DNA of 35,131 bases from NCBI GenBank assembly GCA_947167515.1, contig CAMVIM010000036.1, positions 1 to 35,131 of the forward strand. Reading direction: 5' to 3'. The DNA is from an uncultured Prevotellaceae bacterium. GTDB taxonomy: Bacteria; Bacteroidota; Bacteroidia; Bacteroidales; Bacteroidaceae. Both the position numbers and the translations under genes were made by a program. Of the stretch, positions 1 to 7,456 are shown in pieces. Every line of letters starts with the position of its first letter. Position 1 is the stretch's first letter. Below the pieces are notes generated by a model. That model was given only the letters and a program-made list of their open reading frames with translations. It made no database searches and had not been told where the DNA came from.

Positions 1-54
1 AGCACAACACTTTTAATGTTGGGGTCTTGGGTTCGAGCCCCAAGCGGATCACCA
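1..54 (+). tRNA. tRNA-Lys (anticodon TTT), 3' part, cut by window edge
   Basis: The window opens inside a tRNA. The anticodon stem pairs 5-9 (CAACA) with 17-21 (TGTTG) around a 7-base loop whose centre, 12-14, is TTT, giving lysine. The T-arm pairs 27-31 with 39-43 around the loop TTCGAGC. Then come the acceptor strand GCGGATC at 44-50, discriminator A51 and an encoded CCA at 52-54. The 5' acceptor strand and the D-arm lie outside the window. This is the only plus-strand gene here. tRNA 3' ends are common integration sites, but I see no second copy of this 3' end in the window. Confidence 0.93.
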
Positions 55-60
55 AAGCAA

Positions 61-100
61 GACAGTGGATAGCGCATCACGGCACTATCCACTGTCTTTT
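61..100 (+). terminator. Rho-independent terminator of the tRNA
   Basis: A perfect 12-bp inverted repeat, GACAGTGGATAG at 61-72 and its complement at 85-96, encloses a 12-base loop and is followed by TTTT and further T-rich sequence. It starts 7 bases after the tRNA CCA end. On the minus strand the same hairpin follows the helicase gene, which stops at 122, but has no clear T-run there, so it may be only partly bidirectional. Confidence 0.85.
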
Positions 101-121
101 CTTTCGTCCTTTCCCTCCTGC

Positions 122-2023
122 TCACCGCAGGCTTTTGACTCGCTGCAATCCCAACCGCTCTAGTTTCATCAGTCGGGAAGTGCCTTGTGGCACACTTCTG
201 AAAGAGTTTCCCTTTTTGCCATCGTGGAATATTTGCAGATAACCCAGTCCCTCCTCATTCTGTACCAGCACACTATCACCCAGATAGCCGCAGATGCGAT
301 AGGAATGGTTGTGGTCTTTCTTCACTATCAGATAGTCGCGGGCGATGATGATGTGACGGTTGTAGAACATCTCTCCCTCGTAGAATCGTGGACTCACCTT
401 TCCCGTCGAGATGCGTAACTTCATGCAAGGATGGTATGGCGGGGTGTGCTCATAACCCAGTCCGACCTCCACTCCTGCCACATGGTGGAATTCCGGTGAT
501 TTGTCATAATAGGAGTTACCTACAGGATCCCAGCAGTTCACCATGTGGTAGTATCCATTCATGATCTCTCCATAGAAAAAGCCATTACGCCAAGTGACCG
601 CACCATACAACTGAATGTTCAGATCCTGCCCCTTCTGGTCAATGACAGTCGTCACATCTGCGATAAGTCCAGGCTCTCGTCGGCTGGGGCTCTTATACAT
701 GCCCAATGCAAAATAGCCGCATTCCTTGGGCAGACGCTCTATGTTTCGAAACTTAGCCGGGCAAGCCACCTTCCCGTTGCGCATCACGCCATAACGTCCG
801 TCCTGCAAGAACACCTCCAGTCCCGTGTGTTTCTGTCCGCTCTTCTTAATGCGCACCATCTCCAGATTCACCAGTTCCTTCTCTTGCTGCTCGTCATCCA
901 CCACTACGCAACGCGTCAGCCCTGCCACACCCCGTCCAGCTTCTTCACCCGCAAAGGTTCTTCGCCAATCCCTTTCCACGGTCGGCAGTCCAAACAACTG
1001 ATACAATCCCACATTATCTAATATAAGCACACACGGCTTTCCTTCCGACACACGCATTCCACGCCCCACCTGCTGCAAGTATTTCGATAGTGACAGAGTC
1101 GGTCGGGCCAGCTGAATGAACTCCACCTCTGGGCAGTCATACCCCTCGGAGAAGATGTCCACATTCACCAGCACATCAATCTCCCCATTCCGATATTCTT
1201 CCGTCCGCCGCATGCGCTCCTTAGCAGGGGTCTTCGCATCAATCACGCAGCAACTCACGCCCCTCTCTCGATAATAGTCTGCAATATGCTGCGCATGCTG
1301 ACGGTCAATGGCATACACAATTCCCTTCTTTCCACTCGCAAACCGCCGATACGTCTCGTACAGATGCGTGACACTCTCTGGTACATCCATCACCGCTGCC
1401 ATCTCCGCCACCTGATAGTCACCATCCTTTCCCCTCTTCTTCAGTCCCCTCACCTGCTGCATCATCACACTATCCGGCCGTGCACTCACATATTCAAAGT
1501 CACTCAGCCACCCTTTATCAATAAACTCCTGAATCGACCACGACTGCAGCAACACATCAAACAGATCCGTGAAGGGCGCATTGTTCAGCCGACACGGAGT
1601 GGCCGTCAACCCCAGAAATTTTGCGTGTGGCCATCTGTCCCACAAGGTTCGATAGGTCTTGGCCAGTGCATGATGCGCCTCGTCAACAATCACCAACCTC
1701 GGCTCTATCTCCTCATCCTTTTTCACGCTCAACTTCTGGACACTCTCCACCCTGACCTCCTCGTCACCTATGCCAAATGCCGCAATCGTTGCATGGATCT
1801 GCTCCATCAGCTCCCTCCGATGCGCCACAATCAACACACCTTCCCGACTTCCCTCACCCTTTGGAGAGGAACTGGAAGTGAAGCCTCTCACCACCTCTGC
1901 CAAGAGCACAGTTTTCCCCACTCCCGTCGGCATCTGCACCATCACGCTCCTATGCCGCTTCCATGCAGCAAGGAGGCGTGACAGCATCTCCTGCTGATAG
2001 TCACGCAAACGCATTGTGTCCAT
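122..2023 (-). CDS. DEAD/DEAH-box (superfamily II) helicase
   Basis: This is an ATP-dependent DNA or RNA helicase with the ResIII/Helicase_C two-lobe layout. Counting from the ATG at 2023, the Q-like motif RDYQ lies near residue 5, Walker A MPTGVGKT near 31-38, motif II DEAH near 115, motif III GLTATP near 140, and motif VI QQVGRGMR near 316-323. About 300 C-terminal residues follow and are not assigned to a known domain. The frame is open to a GTG at 2089, but I prefer ATG 2023 (or ATG 2014) because RDYQ follows at once and the extension shows no conserved feature. No Bacteroidetes promoter pattern is visible; a 14-bp hairpin lies just upstream. Its 3' end faces the tRNA terminator. Role unknown; such helicases are common in variable regions. 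Confidence 0.88.
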   Translation of the reverse strand: MDTMRLRDYQQEMLSRLLAAWKRHRSVMVQMPTGVGKTVLLAEVVRGFTSSSSPKGEGSREGVLIVAHRRELMEQIHATIAAFGIGDEEVRVESVQKLSVKKDEEIEPRLVIVDEAHHALAKTYRTLWDRWPHAKFLGLTATPCRLNNAPFTDLFDVLLQSWSIQEFIDKGWLSDFEYVSARPDSVMMQQVRGLKKRGKDGDYQVAEMAAVMDVPESVTHLYETYRRFASGKKGIVYAIDRQHAQHIADYYRERGVSCCVIDAKTPAKERMRRTEEYRNGEIDVLVNVDIFSEGYDCPEVEFIQLARPTLSLSKYLQQVGRGMRVSEGKPCVLILDNVGLYQLFGLPTVERDWRRTFAGEEAGRGVAGLTRCVVVDDEQQEKELVNLEMVRIKKSGQKHTGLEVFLQDGRYGVMRNGKVACPAKFRNIERLPKECGYFALGMYKSPSRREPGLIADVTTVIDQKGQDLNIQLYGAVTWRNGFFYGEIMNGYYHMVNCWDPVGNSYYDKSPEFHHVAGVEVGLGYEHTPPYHPCMKLRISTGKVSPRFYEGEMFYNRHIIIARDYLIVKKDHNHSYRICGYLGDSVLVQNEEGLGYLQIFHDGKKGNSFRSVPQGTSRLMKLERLGLQRVKSLR

Positions 2024-2097
2024 CTTAGTTCCTTTCAGCATCAAAAAGCCATCGCCCTGATGAGGATAGCCAGTCGATAAGAAAAGCACGAGAACTC

Positions 2098-2142
2098 AAT
2101 AGACATTTCTCCAAGCACGATACCTTCAGAGAAATGTCTATT
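2098..2142. repeat. 14-bp perfect inverted repeat between helicase and nuclease genes
   Basis: AATAGACATTTCTC at 2098-2111 is exactly complementary to 2129-2142, with a 17-base loop. It lies 35 bases downstream of the nuclease stop (minus strand) and upstream of the helicase start. Neither side has a T-run, so it is not a textbook intrinsic terminator. It could be a structured leader, a processing site or a binding site. Confidence 0.6.
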
Positions 2143-2177
2143 AAGCTGTTTGTAAGAAAAATGTAGTAATAGAAATC

Positions 2178-3728
2178 TTATTCCACGATCTTCCAGTCGT
2201 CGATGCGGCGAGTGGCTGTGGAGAAGTTGATGCCAATCTTGAAGAGATGACGGTCATCATCGGCAAAAGGTTGGGCATAGCCCTTCGCCTCAATCTGTGC
2301 CAGCGCCTCCTCCGCACTCTTGTCAAGCTTCAGTTCCAGGATGTAGATGAACTGGGGAGTCTGCATGAGGATGTCCATCCTGCCATCGGTGGTGTGACGT
2401 TCCACCTCCACATAGAAACCCAGCAGACGGAAGAACACATACAGCGTGTTCTGGAAATAAAGCTCAAGGTTGCCCATCACTTGGTAATCGCCGTTGGCGA
2501 AGAAGTTTTCCAGGCGGCGCATGAAATCTTCGGCATCCCCCTTGCGCACGGCCTTCACGAAGTTGGAGATGGCAAATGCTCCCTTGTCCATCACCTTGGG
2601 GGTGTAGAAAGGATAGAGGTATTTGATGAACCCCTGCTCCACCTCGCGGTTGGGGAAGCCTAACTTGTATTCGTCAAACTCCCTGTCGTAGCTCTTCAGC
2701 GTGAGGTAACCGCTCTGATAGAGCAGCGGCAGAGGGTTCTCGTCCATGATGTCGATGCTGTTGAGCGTGTCGGTGGAGAGTTCCTCCGTGGTCATGCTCT
2801 CCAGCGGATAGCCCGTCTTCTTCAGCTGATAGACAAGGAACGAGGGTGTGCCCGTCTCGAACCAGTAGTCACGGAACACTCGGTTCTTTAAAGTGTTGAG
2901 CAGGCTGAAGGGGTTATACATGCCGGGGCTGTCCATGGTGAAGTGGTAGCCGTCGAAGTCCAGCTTCAGCCGTTCGTAGCACTCTTCTTTCGTCATGCTG
3001 TTGGCTTCAGCCAGCAACTGGACACCGCTGTCGAAATCGCGGTGCAGCTCTTCTTCGCTGATGCCGCAGATGGTGCAATATTGAGGCAGGGGGGAAATGT
3101 CCTCCAAACTGTTCAGGTCGCTGAACACGCTCACCTTGCCGAACTTGGTCACGCCCGTGAGGAAGGCAAAGCGGATGTAGCGGTCGCATGACTTGAACGC
3201 ACCATAGAAGGCTTTCAGCGTGTTGCGGTATTCTGTCTGCAAGGTGTCGTTGCCAATCGCCTGCAGCATGGGCTTGTCGTACTCGTCGATGAGGATGACC
3301 ACGCGACGGCCAGTCTGTTCGAAGGCGCGGCGGATTACGCCCATAAAGCGCAGCCCAAAGCTTCGTTCCGTTTCAGCTTTCCCATATTTATCTTCTTCTT
3401 TGGCAAGAAAATCGTCCAGCATATTGTACAGAGCCTCTGCCGCATCGTATTTCGCGGCGTTCAGGTCCAGATGCATGATGGGATGCTTCACCCACTCCTT
3501 CTCCAGCTCGCTCACCGCCAGTCCCTCAAAAAGCTCTTTCTGCCCCTCGAAATACGCCTCCAGTGTGGAGAGGAAAAGAGACTTGCCGAAACGGCGAGGG
3601 CGGGAAAGGAAATAGTAATTCCCTTCCGACACCAGCTTATACATCAAGGCTGTCTTATCCACGTAGGCATAACCATCCCTACGTATCTTTCCAAAATTCT
3701 GTATTCCGATGGGGTATTTCATGCTCAT
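2178..3728 (-). CDS. AAA-ATPase-like / PD-(D/E)XK nuclease family protein, copy 1
   Basis: This has the two-domain architecture of the AAA-ATPase_like plus PDDEXK_9 proteins, which occur in many copies in Bacteroidetes genomes. Counting from the GTG at 3731, the P-loop-like motif RPRRFGKS is at 44-51 and Walker B VILIDEYDKP at 145-154. A sensor-like LTGVTKF follows, and the C-terminal nuclease core has D453, E466 and K468 (GRMD...ELK). About 516 residues is the normal family length. The start is ATG 3728 or GTG 3731; both fit the promoter 15-20 bases away. Copy 2 lies directly upstream, identical over the last 60% but divergent between the P-loop and Walker B. The cellular role of the family is not established, though a nuclease or mobile/defence function is likely. 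Confidence 0.88.
   Translation of the reverse strand: MSMKYPIGIQNFGKIRRDGYAYVDKTALMYKLVSEGNYYFLSRPRRFGKSLFLSTLEAYFEGQKELFEGLAVSELEKEWVKHPIMHLDLNAAKYDAAEALYNMLDDFLAKEEDKYGKAETERSFGLRFMGVIRRAFEQTGRRVVILIDEYDKPMLQAIGNDTLQTEYRNTLKAFYGAFKSCDRYIRFAFLTGVTKFGKVSVFSDLNSLEDISPLPQYCTICGISEEELHRDFDSGVQLLAEANSMTKEECYERLKLDFDGYHFTMDSPGMYNPFSLLNTLKNRVFRDYWFETGTPSFLVYQLKKTGYPLESMTTEELSTDTLNSIDIMDENPLPLLYQSGYLTLKSYDREFDEYKLGFPNREVEQGFIKYLYPFYTPKVMDKGAFAISNFVKAVRKGDAEDFMRRLENFFANGDYQVMGNLELYFQNTLYVFFRLLGFYVEVERHTTDGRMDILMQTPQFIYILELKLDKSAEEALAQIEAKGYAQPFADDDRHLFKIGINFSTATRRIDDWKIVE
2236..3158. repeat. Direct repeat, 923 bp, left copy
   Basis: Comparing line by line against 3928-4850 (offset 1692) I found no difference. 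The edges are sharp: A/G at 2235/3927 and G/C at 3159/4851, then about 7 differences in the next 45 bases. The block covers the C-terminal part of the nuclease coding region. Confidence 0.93.
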
Positions 3729-3745
3729 CACGCTTTATTCACTTG

Positions 3746-3775
3746 CAAAGGTAAGCATTATTGGCGGAAGACCAA
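3746..3775 (-). promoter_or_regulatory. Bacteroidetes-type promoter of nuclease copy 1
   Basis: On the minus strand the -7 box is TACCTTTG (3746-3753, consensus TAnnTTTG) and a TTGG -33 box lies at 3772-3775, with an 18-base spacer. An A-tract lies further upstream. The sequence 3746-3808 is a diverged copy of the module found at 5441-5509 and 6236-6304. The predicted start site is only about 10 bases before the ATG. Confidence 0.72.
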
Positions 3776-3869
3776 ACAATTCACGGTATTTTTTTGACAC
3801 ATCCGATTTTCTTAACACTGTGGGTTAGCTACTCGTGTGGAAAACTCAGACCTTGAATAAACGATAAAA

Positions 3870-5423
3870 CTATTCCACAATCTTCCAGTCGTCGATGCGG
3901 CGAGTGGCGGTGGAGAAGTTGATGCCGATCTTGAAGAGATGACGGTCATCATCGGCAAAAGGTTGGGCATAGCCCTTCGCCTCAATCTGTGCCAGCGCCT
4001 CCTCCGCACTCTTGTCAAGCTTCAGTTCCAGGATGTAGATGAACTGGGGAGTCTGCATGAGGATGTCCATCCTGCCATCGGTGGTGTGACGTTCCACCTC
4101 CACATAGAAACCCAGCAGACGGAAGAACACATACAGCGTGTTCTGGAAATAAAGCTCAAGGTTGCCCATCACTTGGTAATCGCCGTTGGCGAAGAAGTTT
4201 TCCAGGCGGCGCATGAAATCTTCGGCATCCCCCTTGCGCACGGCCTTCACGAAGTTGGAGATGGCAAATGCTCCCTTGTCCATCACCTTGGGGGTGTAGA
4301 AAGGATAGAGGTATTTGATGAACCCCTGCTCCACCTCGCGGTTGGGGAAGCCTAACTTGTATTCGTCAAACTCCCTGTCGTAGCTCTTCAGCGTGAGGTA
4401 ACCGCTCTGATAGAGCAGCGGCAGAGGGTTCTCGTCCATGATGTCGATGCTGTTGAGCGTGTCGGTGGAGAGTTCCTCCGTGGTCATGCTCTCCAGCGGA
4501 TAGCCCGTCTTCTTCAGCTGATAGACAAGGAACGAGGGTGTGCCCGTCTCGAACCAGTAGTCACGGAACACTCGGTTCTTTAAAGTGTTGAGCAGGCTGA
4601 AGGGGTTATACATGCCGGGGCTGTCCATGGTGAAGTGGTAGCCGTCGAAGTCCAGCTTCAGCCGTTCGTAGCACTCTTCTTTCGTCATGCTGTTGGCTTC
4701 AGCCAGCAACTGGACACCGCTGTCGAAATCGCGGTGCAGCTCTTCTTCGCTGATGCCGCAGATGGTGCAATATTGAGGCAGGGGGGAAATGTCCTCCAAA
4801 CTGTTCAGGTCGCTGAACACGCTCACCTTGCCGAACTTGGTCACGCCCGTCAGGAAGGCGAAGCGGATGTAACGGTCACACGATTTGAGCGCACCATAGA
4901 AGGCTTTCAGCGTGTTGCGGTATTCTGTCTGCAAGGCATCGTTGCCAATCGCCTGCAGCATGGGCTTGTCGTACTCATCCACCAGGATGACCACGCGCAC
5001 TCCAGTCTTTTCAAAGATATTCCTAATCAAATCCTCAAATCGAATGCCCAAAGACTGCTGTCCGACATTGGGAACCTGATATTTCCCCTCCCACAAAGTC
5101 AAAAAACTTCTCAGCTTATTCTCCAGCGCCTCCTTCGTGTCATACTTTTCCGTGTTCAGGTCCAGATGCAGGATGGGATGCTTCACCCACTCCTTCTCCA
5201 GCTCGCTCACCGCCAATCCCTCAAAGAGCTCTTTCTGCCCCTCGAAATACGCCTCCAGCGTGGAGAGGAACAAAGACTTGCCGAAACGGCGAGGGCGGGA
5301 AAGGAAATAATACTTTCCTTCCGACACCAGCTTATACATCAGGGCAGTCTTATCGACATACGCATAACCATCCCTGCGTATCTCTCCAAAATTCTGTATT
5401 CCGATGGGATATTTCATGCTCAT
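3870..5423 (-). CDS. AAA-ATPase-like / PD-(D/E)XK nuclease family protein, copy 2
   Basis: This is a paralogue of the adjacent downstream gene with the same domains: RPRRFGKS near 44-51, DEYDKP around 150, and nuclease residues D454, E467 and K469 (counted from GTG 5426). It is one codon longer than copy 1. Residues 1-85 and those from about 205 to the end are nearly or fully identical to copy 1. Residues 86-146 are largely replaced: HPILHLDLNTEKYD instead of HPIMHLDLNAAKYD, then about 50 residues with low identity. This points to gene conversion of the 3' part with a retained or swapped variable segment in the ATPase domain. The start is ATG 5423 or GTG 5426. It has its own promoter at 5441-5470, so the two copies need not be co-transcribed. 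Confidence 0.88.
   Translation of the reverse strand: MSMKYPIGIQNFGEIRRDGYAYVDKTALMYKLVSEGKYYFLSRPRRFGKSLFLSTLEAYFEGQKELFEGLAVSELEKEWVKHPILHLDLNTEKYDTKEALENKLRSFLTLWEGKYQVPNVGQQSLGIRFEDLIRNIFEKTGVRVVILVDEYDKPMLQAIGNDALQTEYRNTLKAFYGALKSCDRYIRFAFLTGVTKFGKVSVFSDLNSLEDISPLPQYCTICGISEEELHRDFDSGVQLLAEANSMTKEECYERLKLDFDGYHFTMDSPGMYNPFSLLNTLKNRVFRDYWFETGTPSFLVYQLKKTGYPLESMTTEELSTDTLNSIDIMDENPLPLLYQSGYLTLKSYDREFDEYKLGFPNREVEQGFIKYLYPFYTPKVMDKGAFAISNFVKAVRKGDAEDFMRRLENFFANGDYQVMGNLELYFQNTLYVFFRLLGFYVEVERHTTDGRMDILMQTPQFIYILELKLDKSAEEALAQIEAKGYAQPFADDDRHLFKIGINFSTATRRIDDWKIVE
3928..4850. repeat. Direct repeat, 923 bp, right copy
   Basis: Identical by eye to 2236-3158. It covers the C-terminal 60% of the second AAA/nuclease gene. 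Tandem direct repeats of this size can recombine to delete or duplicate one gene. Confidence 0.93.
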
Positions 5424-5440
5424 CACTCTTTATTCACTTG

Positions 5441-5470
5441 CAAAGGTAAGCATTATTGTCAGAACTCCAA
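5441..5470 (-). promoter_or_regulatory. Bacteroidetes-type promoter of nuclease copy 2
   Basis: On the minus strand the -7 box TACCTTTG is at 5441-5448 and a TTGG -33 box at 5467-5470, spacer 18. It is part of a 69-bp module (5441-5509) that matches 6236-6304 at 67 of 69 positions, including a 7-base A-tract about 15 bases upstream of the -33 box that could act as an UP-like element. Confidence 0.74.
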
Positions 5471-5509
5471 ACAATTCGCATCATTTTTTTGAAACATCCG
5501 ATTCATATC
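5441..5509. repeat. Repeated promoter module, copy upstream of nuclease copy 2
   Basis: This 69-base block differs from 6236-6304 only at two positions by eye. A shorter, more diverged copy lies at 3746-3808. The module spans the -7 box, spacer, -33 box and about 40 bases beyond. The genes it drives are unrelated (nuclease or nucleotidyltransferase). Confidence 0.85.
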
Positions 5510-5576
5510 CGCTGAAAGGCGCATGAGTCCTTTTCGTTATCTGCATTTTCTGTGTGAGTAAGAACAAAACGAATTT

Positions 5577-5929
5577 TCATTGAGAATTTTCAGAATTCTT
5601 TATTACCTCTCCTATTTGCACCGTCAATCGGGGAATAATATTCTTTGCCACATCCCAGACAATCAAATAATTCACACCCATATAATCATGTACCAATCGG
5701 TCACGCATTCCAGCCATTTCACGCCAAGAAATATCCTGCCAAGCGTACTTCACATTTGCGGGAATCTTTTTGGTGGCCTCGCCTATAATAGAAAGGCTAC
5801 GTGTCACAGATCTTTTCAAAGTCTCATCAGAAAGAAACTGATACATGGGCAGTTCCTCTTAATAACGGACTGGATGTAAAGGCATTCATCCAGAATGTGC
5901 TAAAGATATGGAATGTATGACTTATACAT
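5577..5929 (-). pseudogene. hepT: HepT-like HEPN toxin gene, disrupted by a stop codon and a frameshift
   Basis: HepT (DUF86) toxins are HEPN RNases kept inactive by MntA, which AMPylates the Tyr of the R-x4-H-x-Y motif. The intact part, from ATG 5846 to 5577 (89 aa), contains IIGEATKKIP and the active site RDRLVHDY. The missing N-terminus is readable upstream in another frame: an ATG at 5929 overlaps the mntA stop (ATGTATAA), followed by YKSYIPYL, a TAG at 5900-5902, then HILDECLYIQSVIKRNC. HILDEC is the expected HepT start region, and TAG is one change from CAG. A one-base deletion near 5850 (or the equivalent) separates the frames. The 89-aa piece has an AGAGGA eight bases before its ATG and may still be made, without helix 1. 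Confidence 0.8.
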
Positions 5930-6215
5930 AAACCACTTCGTTGATGATGCTCTTCCCTATATACGGGCTAAGTCCCTTCTTTGTGACTATATCCAACTTG
6001 TTGCTTTTGAACACGTCCTCCAGCATGCCACACACAGTCATGAAGTTGGAAAAGGTCTCTTGATCCTCCTTGAAATCCAGCAGAATATCAATATCGCTCT
6101 TAGCCGTATTCTCGCCACGTACAGTCGAGCCAAAAAGACCCAACTGAGTAACACCGAATGCCGCGAGCCTTTCCTTCATGGAATTCAAACGTCTTAAAAC
6201 TGTTTCCTTTTTCAT
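5922..6215 (-). CDS. mntA: MntA-like nucleotidyltransferase antitoxin
   Basis: This 97-residue minimal nucleotidyltransferase has the motif GS-x10-D-x-D at G29-S30 and D41/D43 (GLFGSTVRGENTAKSDID). In characterised MntA-HepT modules it uses ATP to AMPylate a tyrosine of the HepT toxin. The gene precedes hepT and its end overlaps the ancestral hepT ATG by 8 bases, typical of these modules. All catalytic residues are intact although the toxin gene is broken. Its promoter at 6236-6266 is a near-identical copy of that of the second AAA/nuclease gene. Confidence 0.86.
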   Translation of the reverse strand: MKKETVLRRLNSMKERLAAFGVTQLGLFGSTVRGENTAKSDIDILLDFKEDQETFSNFMTVCGMLEDVFKSNKLDIVTKKGLSPYIGKSIINEVVYV

Positions 6216-6235
6216 TTTTCACTCTTTTTGTATGG

Positions 6236-6266
6236 CAAAGGTAAGCATTATTTTCAGAACTCCCAA
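6236..6266 (-). promoter_or_regulatory. Bacteroidetes-type promoter of mntA
   Basis: On the minus strand the -7 box TACCTTTG is at 6236-6243 and a TTGG -33 box at 6263-6266, spacer 19. The start codon is about 20 bases downstream of the -7 box. The surrounding 69 bases (6236-6304) repeat the module at 5441-5509. Confidence 0.72.
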
Positions 6267-6304
6267 CAATTCGCATCATTTTTTTGAAACATCCGATTCA
6301 TATC
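6236..6304. repeat. Repeated promoter module, copy upstream of mntA
   Basis: Matches 5441-5509 at 67 of 69 bases by eye; similarity stops at the shared TTCATATC. It carries the mntA promoter and an upstream A-tract. Confidence 0.85.
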
Positions 6305-6358
6305 AACGAACATCTCTTTCGATGAAAGCCACATGAGTCTTTTCTGTAATCCGTGCTT

Positions 6359-7456
6359 TCAATGTGCCAATCGCCAGAAGAAGTGATACCATCGGAAGAT
6401 GGGTTCCCACAGACATTCCGAAGGGAAGTACCACATGAGCCGCCAGTCACGCTGGAGGCGCTGGAGGTTCTTCTCCAATGGCGACGCCCCATGCTTCACC
6501 CGCTGGTCATACTGTCCGAAGTTCCCCGACAGCATGATTTCGTCCAACAGGAATCGTCCCAACTTCTCATTAGGTGCCACCAGCAAGCACTTCTCCTCCA
6601 GTCCCAACGTATCATTTAGCACATACATCACCGCCGAAGCCACCTTATACAGGCCCAAGTGCTTCAGCAAACGCTCGTCATGCGCCCGTTCCTTCTCCGT
6701 GAATCCCTGCTTCAGCAAAAAGTAATAGTCGATGATTTGGCGCAATCCTATACCCTCATGAATTATATGATGATTGATGTGCGCCAACTGATAAATTCGA
6801 TTGAAAGCATTCGTTGGCACACATACTTTTCCTGCATCATCAGGCAACTCTACCTCGTGCGAAAACTCTTCATCAGCCTTCTCTTCAAACCACTTCTGCA
6901 ATCTCCCGTTATGAATCAGGTTGTTCATGAACGAGGGGCGGTAATGCACCTCCACCTCGATGCCCTGGCATACTCCTGCATCTATATGATGATAGCAAAA
7001 TTGTCCGGAAGCAAGTTTCTCACGCACAAAACACAAGACTTTTTTCGTTCCACCTTCCACCCATATATCTATATCACCACTAGTACGGATAGATGCATCG
7101 GGATAGTTTAACACATTCCCTTGACCTTTTAGGACACAGCCTCTAAAGCCTCTTGCAGCAAACTCCTTCACTACTTCACATGCGGCCTTATTGGTTTGTC
7201 TATTCCTAAACTTAATCTGTTCATTTACTGCATACCAGTGTAACAATAGTTCCCTATGTGGTTTGGGCACCCGACCATTTCTGATTCCATAAAAAATGAT
7301 GCCCTGCAGCGATTGTTGATGCCCTATATTCCACATCCATGTCCACTCATCCACAGTCAAAGCATCCGACATGGGCTTGCCTATACCCAGCGAACTTTTC
7401 AGCAACTGAAAGAACAGGTTTTTCTCTCTTTCGTGTTCCCTCATTTCTCCTTTCAC
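6359..7456 (-). CDS. NTase_5 family nucleotidyltransferase-like protein of the polysaccharide cluster
   Basis: A 365-residue protein resembling the uncharacterised nucleotidyltransferase family NTP_transf_5, often found at the ends of Bacteroidetes capsule or exopolysaccharide clusters. The key region is FRGCVLKGQGNVLNYPDASIR followed by SGDIDIWV (near residues 105-135), where Gly/Lys and the paired Asp residues form the nucleotidyltransferase-like active site. A His-rich stretch, YQLAHINHHIIHEGIGLRQ, follows near 220-240. The start is GTG 7456, which overlaps the upstream glycosyltransferase stop by 4 bases (GTGA); an in-frame ATG lies at 7444. It is the last gene of the left-running polysaccharide operon. 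The substrate is unknown. Confidence 0.8.
   Translation of the reverse strand: MKGEMREHEREKNLFFQLLKSSLGIGKPMSDALTVDEWTWMWNIGHQQSLQGIIFYGIRNGRVPKPHRELLLHWYAVNEQIKFRNRQTNKAACEVVKEFAARGFRGCVLKGQGNVLNYPDASIRTSGDIDIWVEGGTKKVLCFVREKLASGQFCYHHIDAGVCQGIEVEVHYRPSFMNNLIHNGRLQKWFEEKADEEFSHEVELPDDAGKVCVPTNAFNRIYQLAHINHHIIHEGIGLRQIIDYYFLLKQGFTEKERAHDERLLKHLGLYKVASAVMYVLNDTLGLEEKCLLVAPNEKLGRFLLDEIMLSGNFGQYDQRVKHGASPLEKNLQRLQRDWRLMWYFPSECLWEPIFRWYHFFWRLAH

Noticed and set aside
1286-1981. 231-codon plus-strand open frame opposite the helicase
   Set aside because: Antisense shadow of the helicase motifs; its composition (rich in His, Pro, Gln) is typical of a non-coding frame.
2024-2089. GTG start at 2089 for the helicase
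   Set aside because: The added 22 residues precede the usual helicase N-terminus, and ATG 2023/2014 fits family starts better.
2098-2142. Terminator for nuclease copy 1
   Set aside because: The stem is perfect but no T-run follows on the minus strand, so I list it only as an inverted repeat.
4635-5492. 285-codon plus-strand open frame opposite AAA/nuclease copy 2
   Set aside because: It is antisense to a well-supported gene, partly repeated opposite copy 1 only because the DNA is duplicated, and has no family resemblance.
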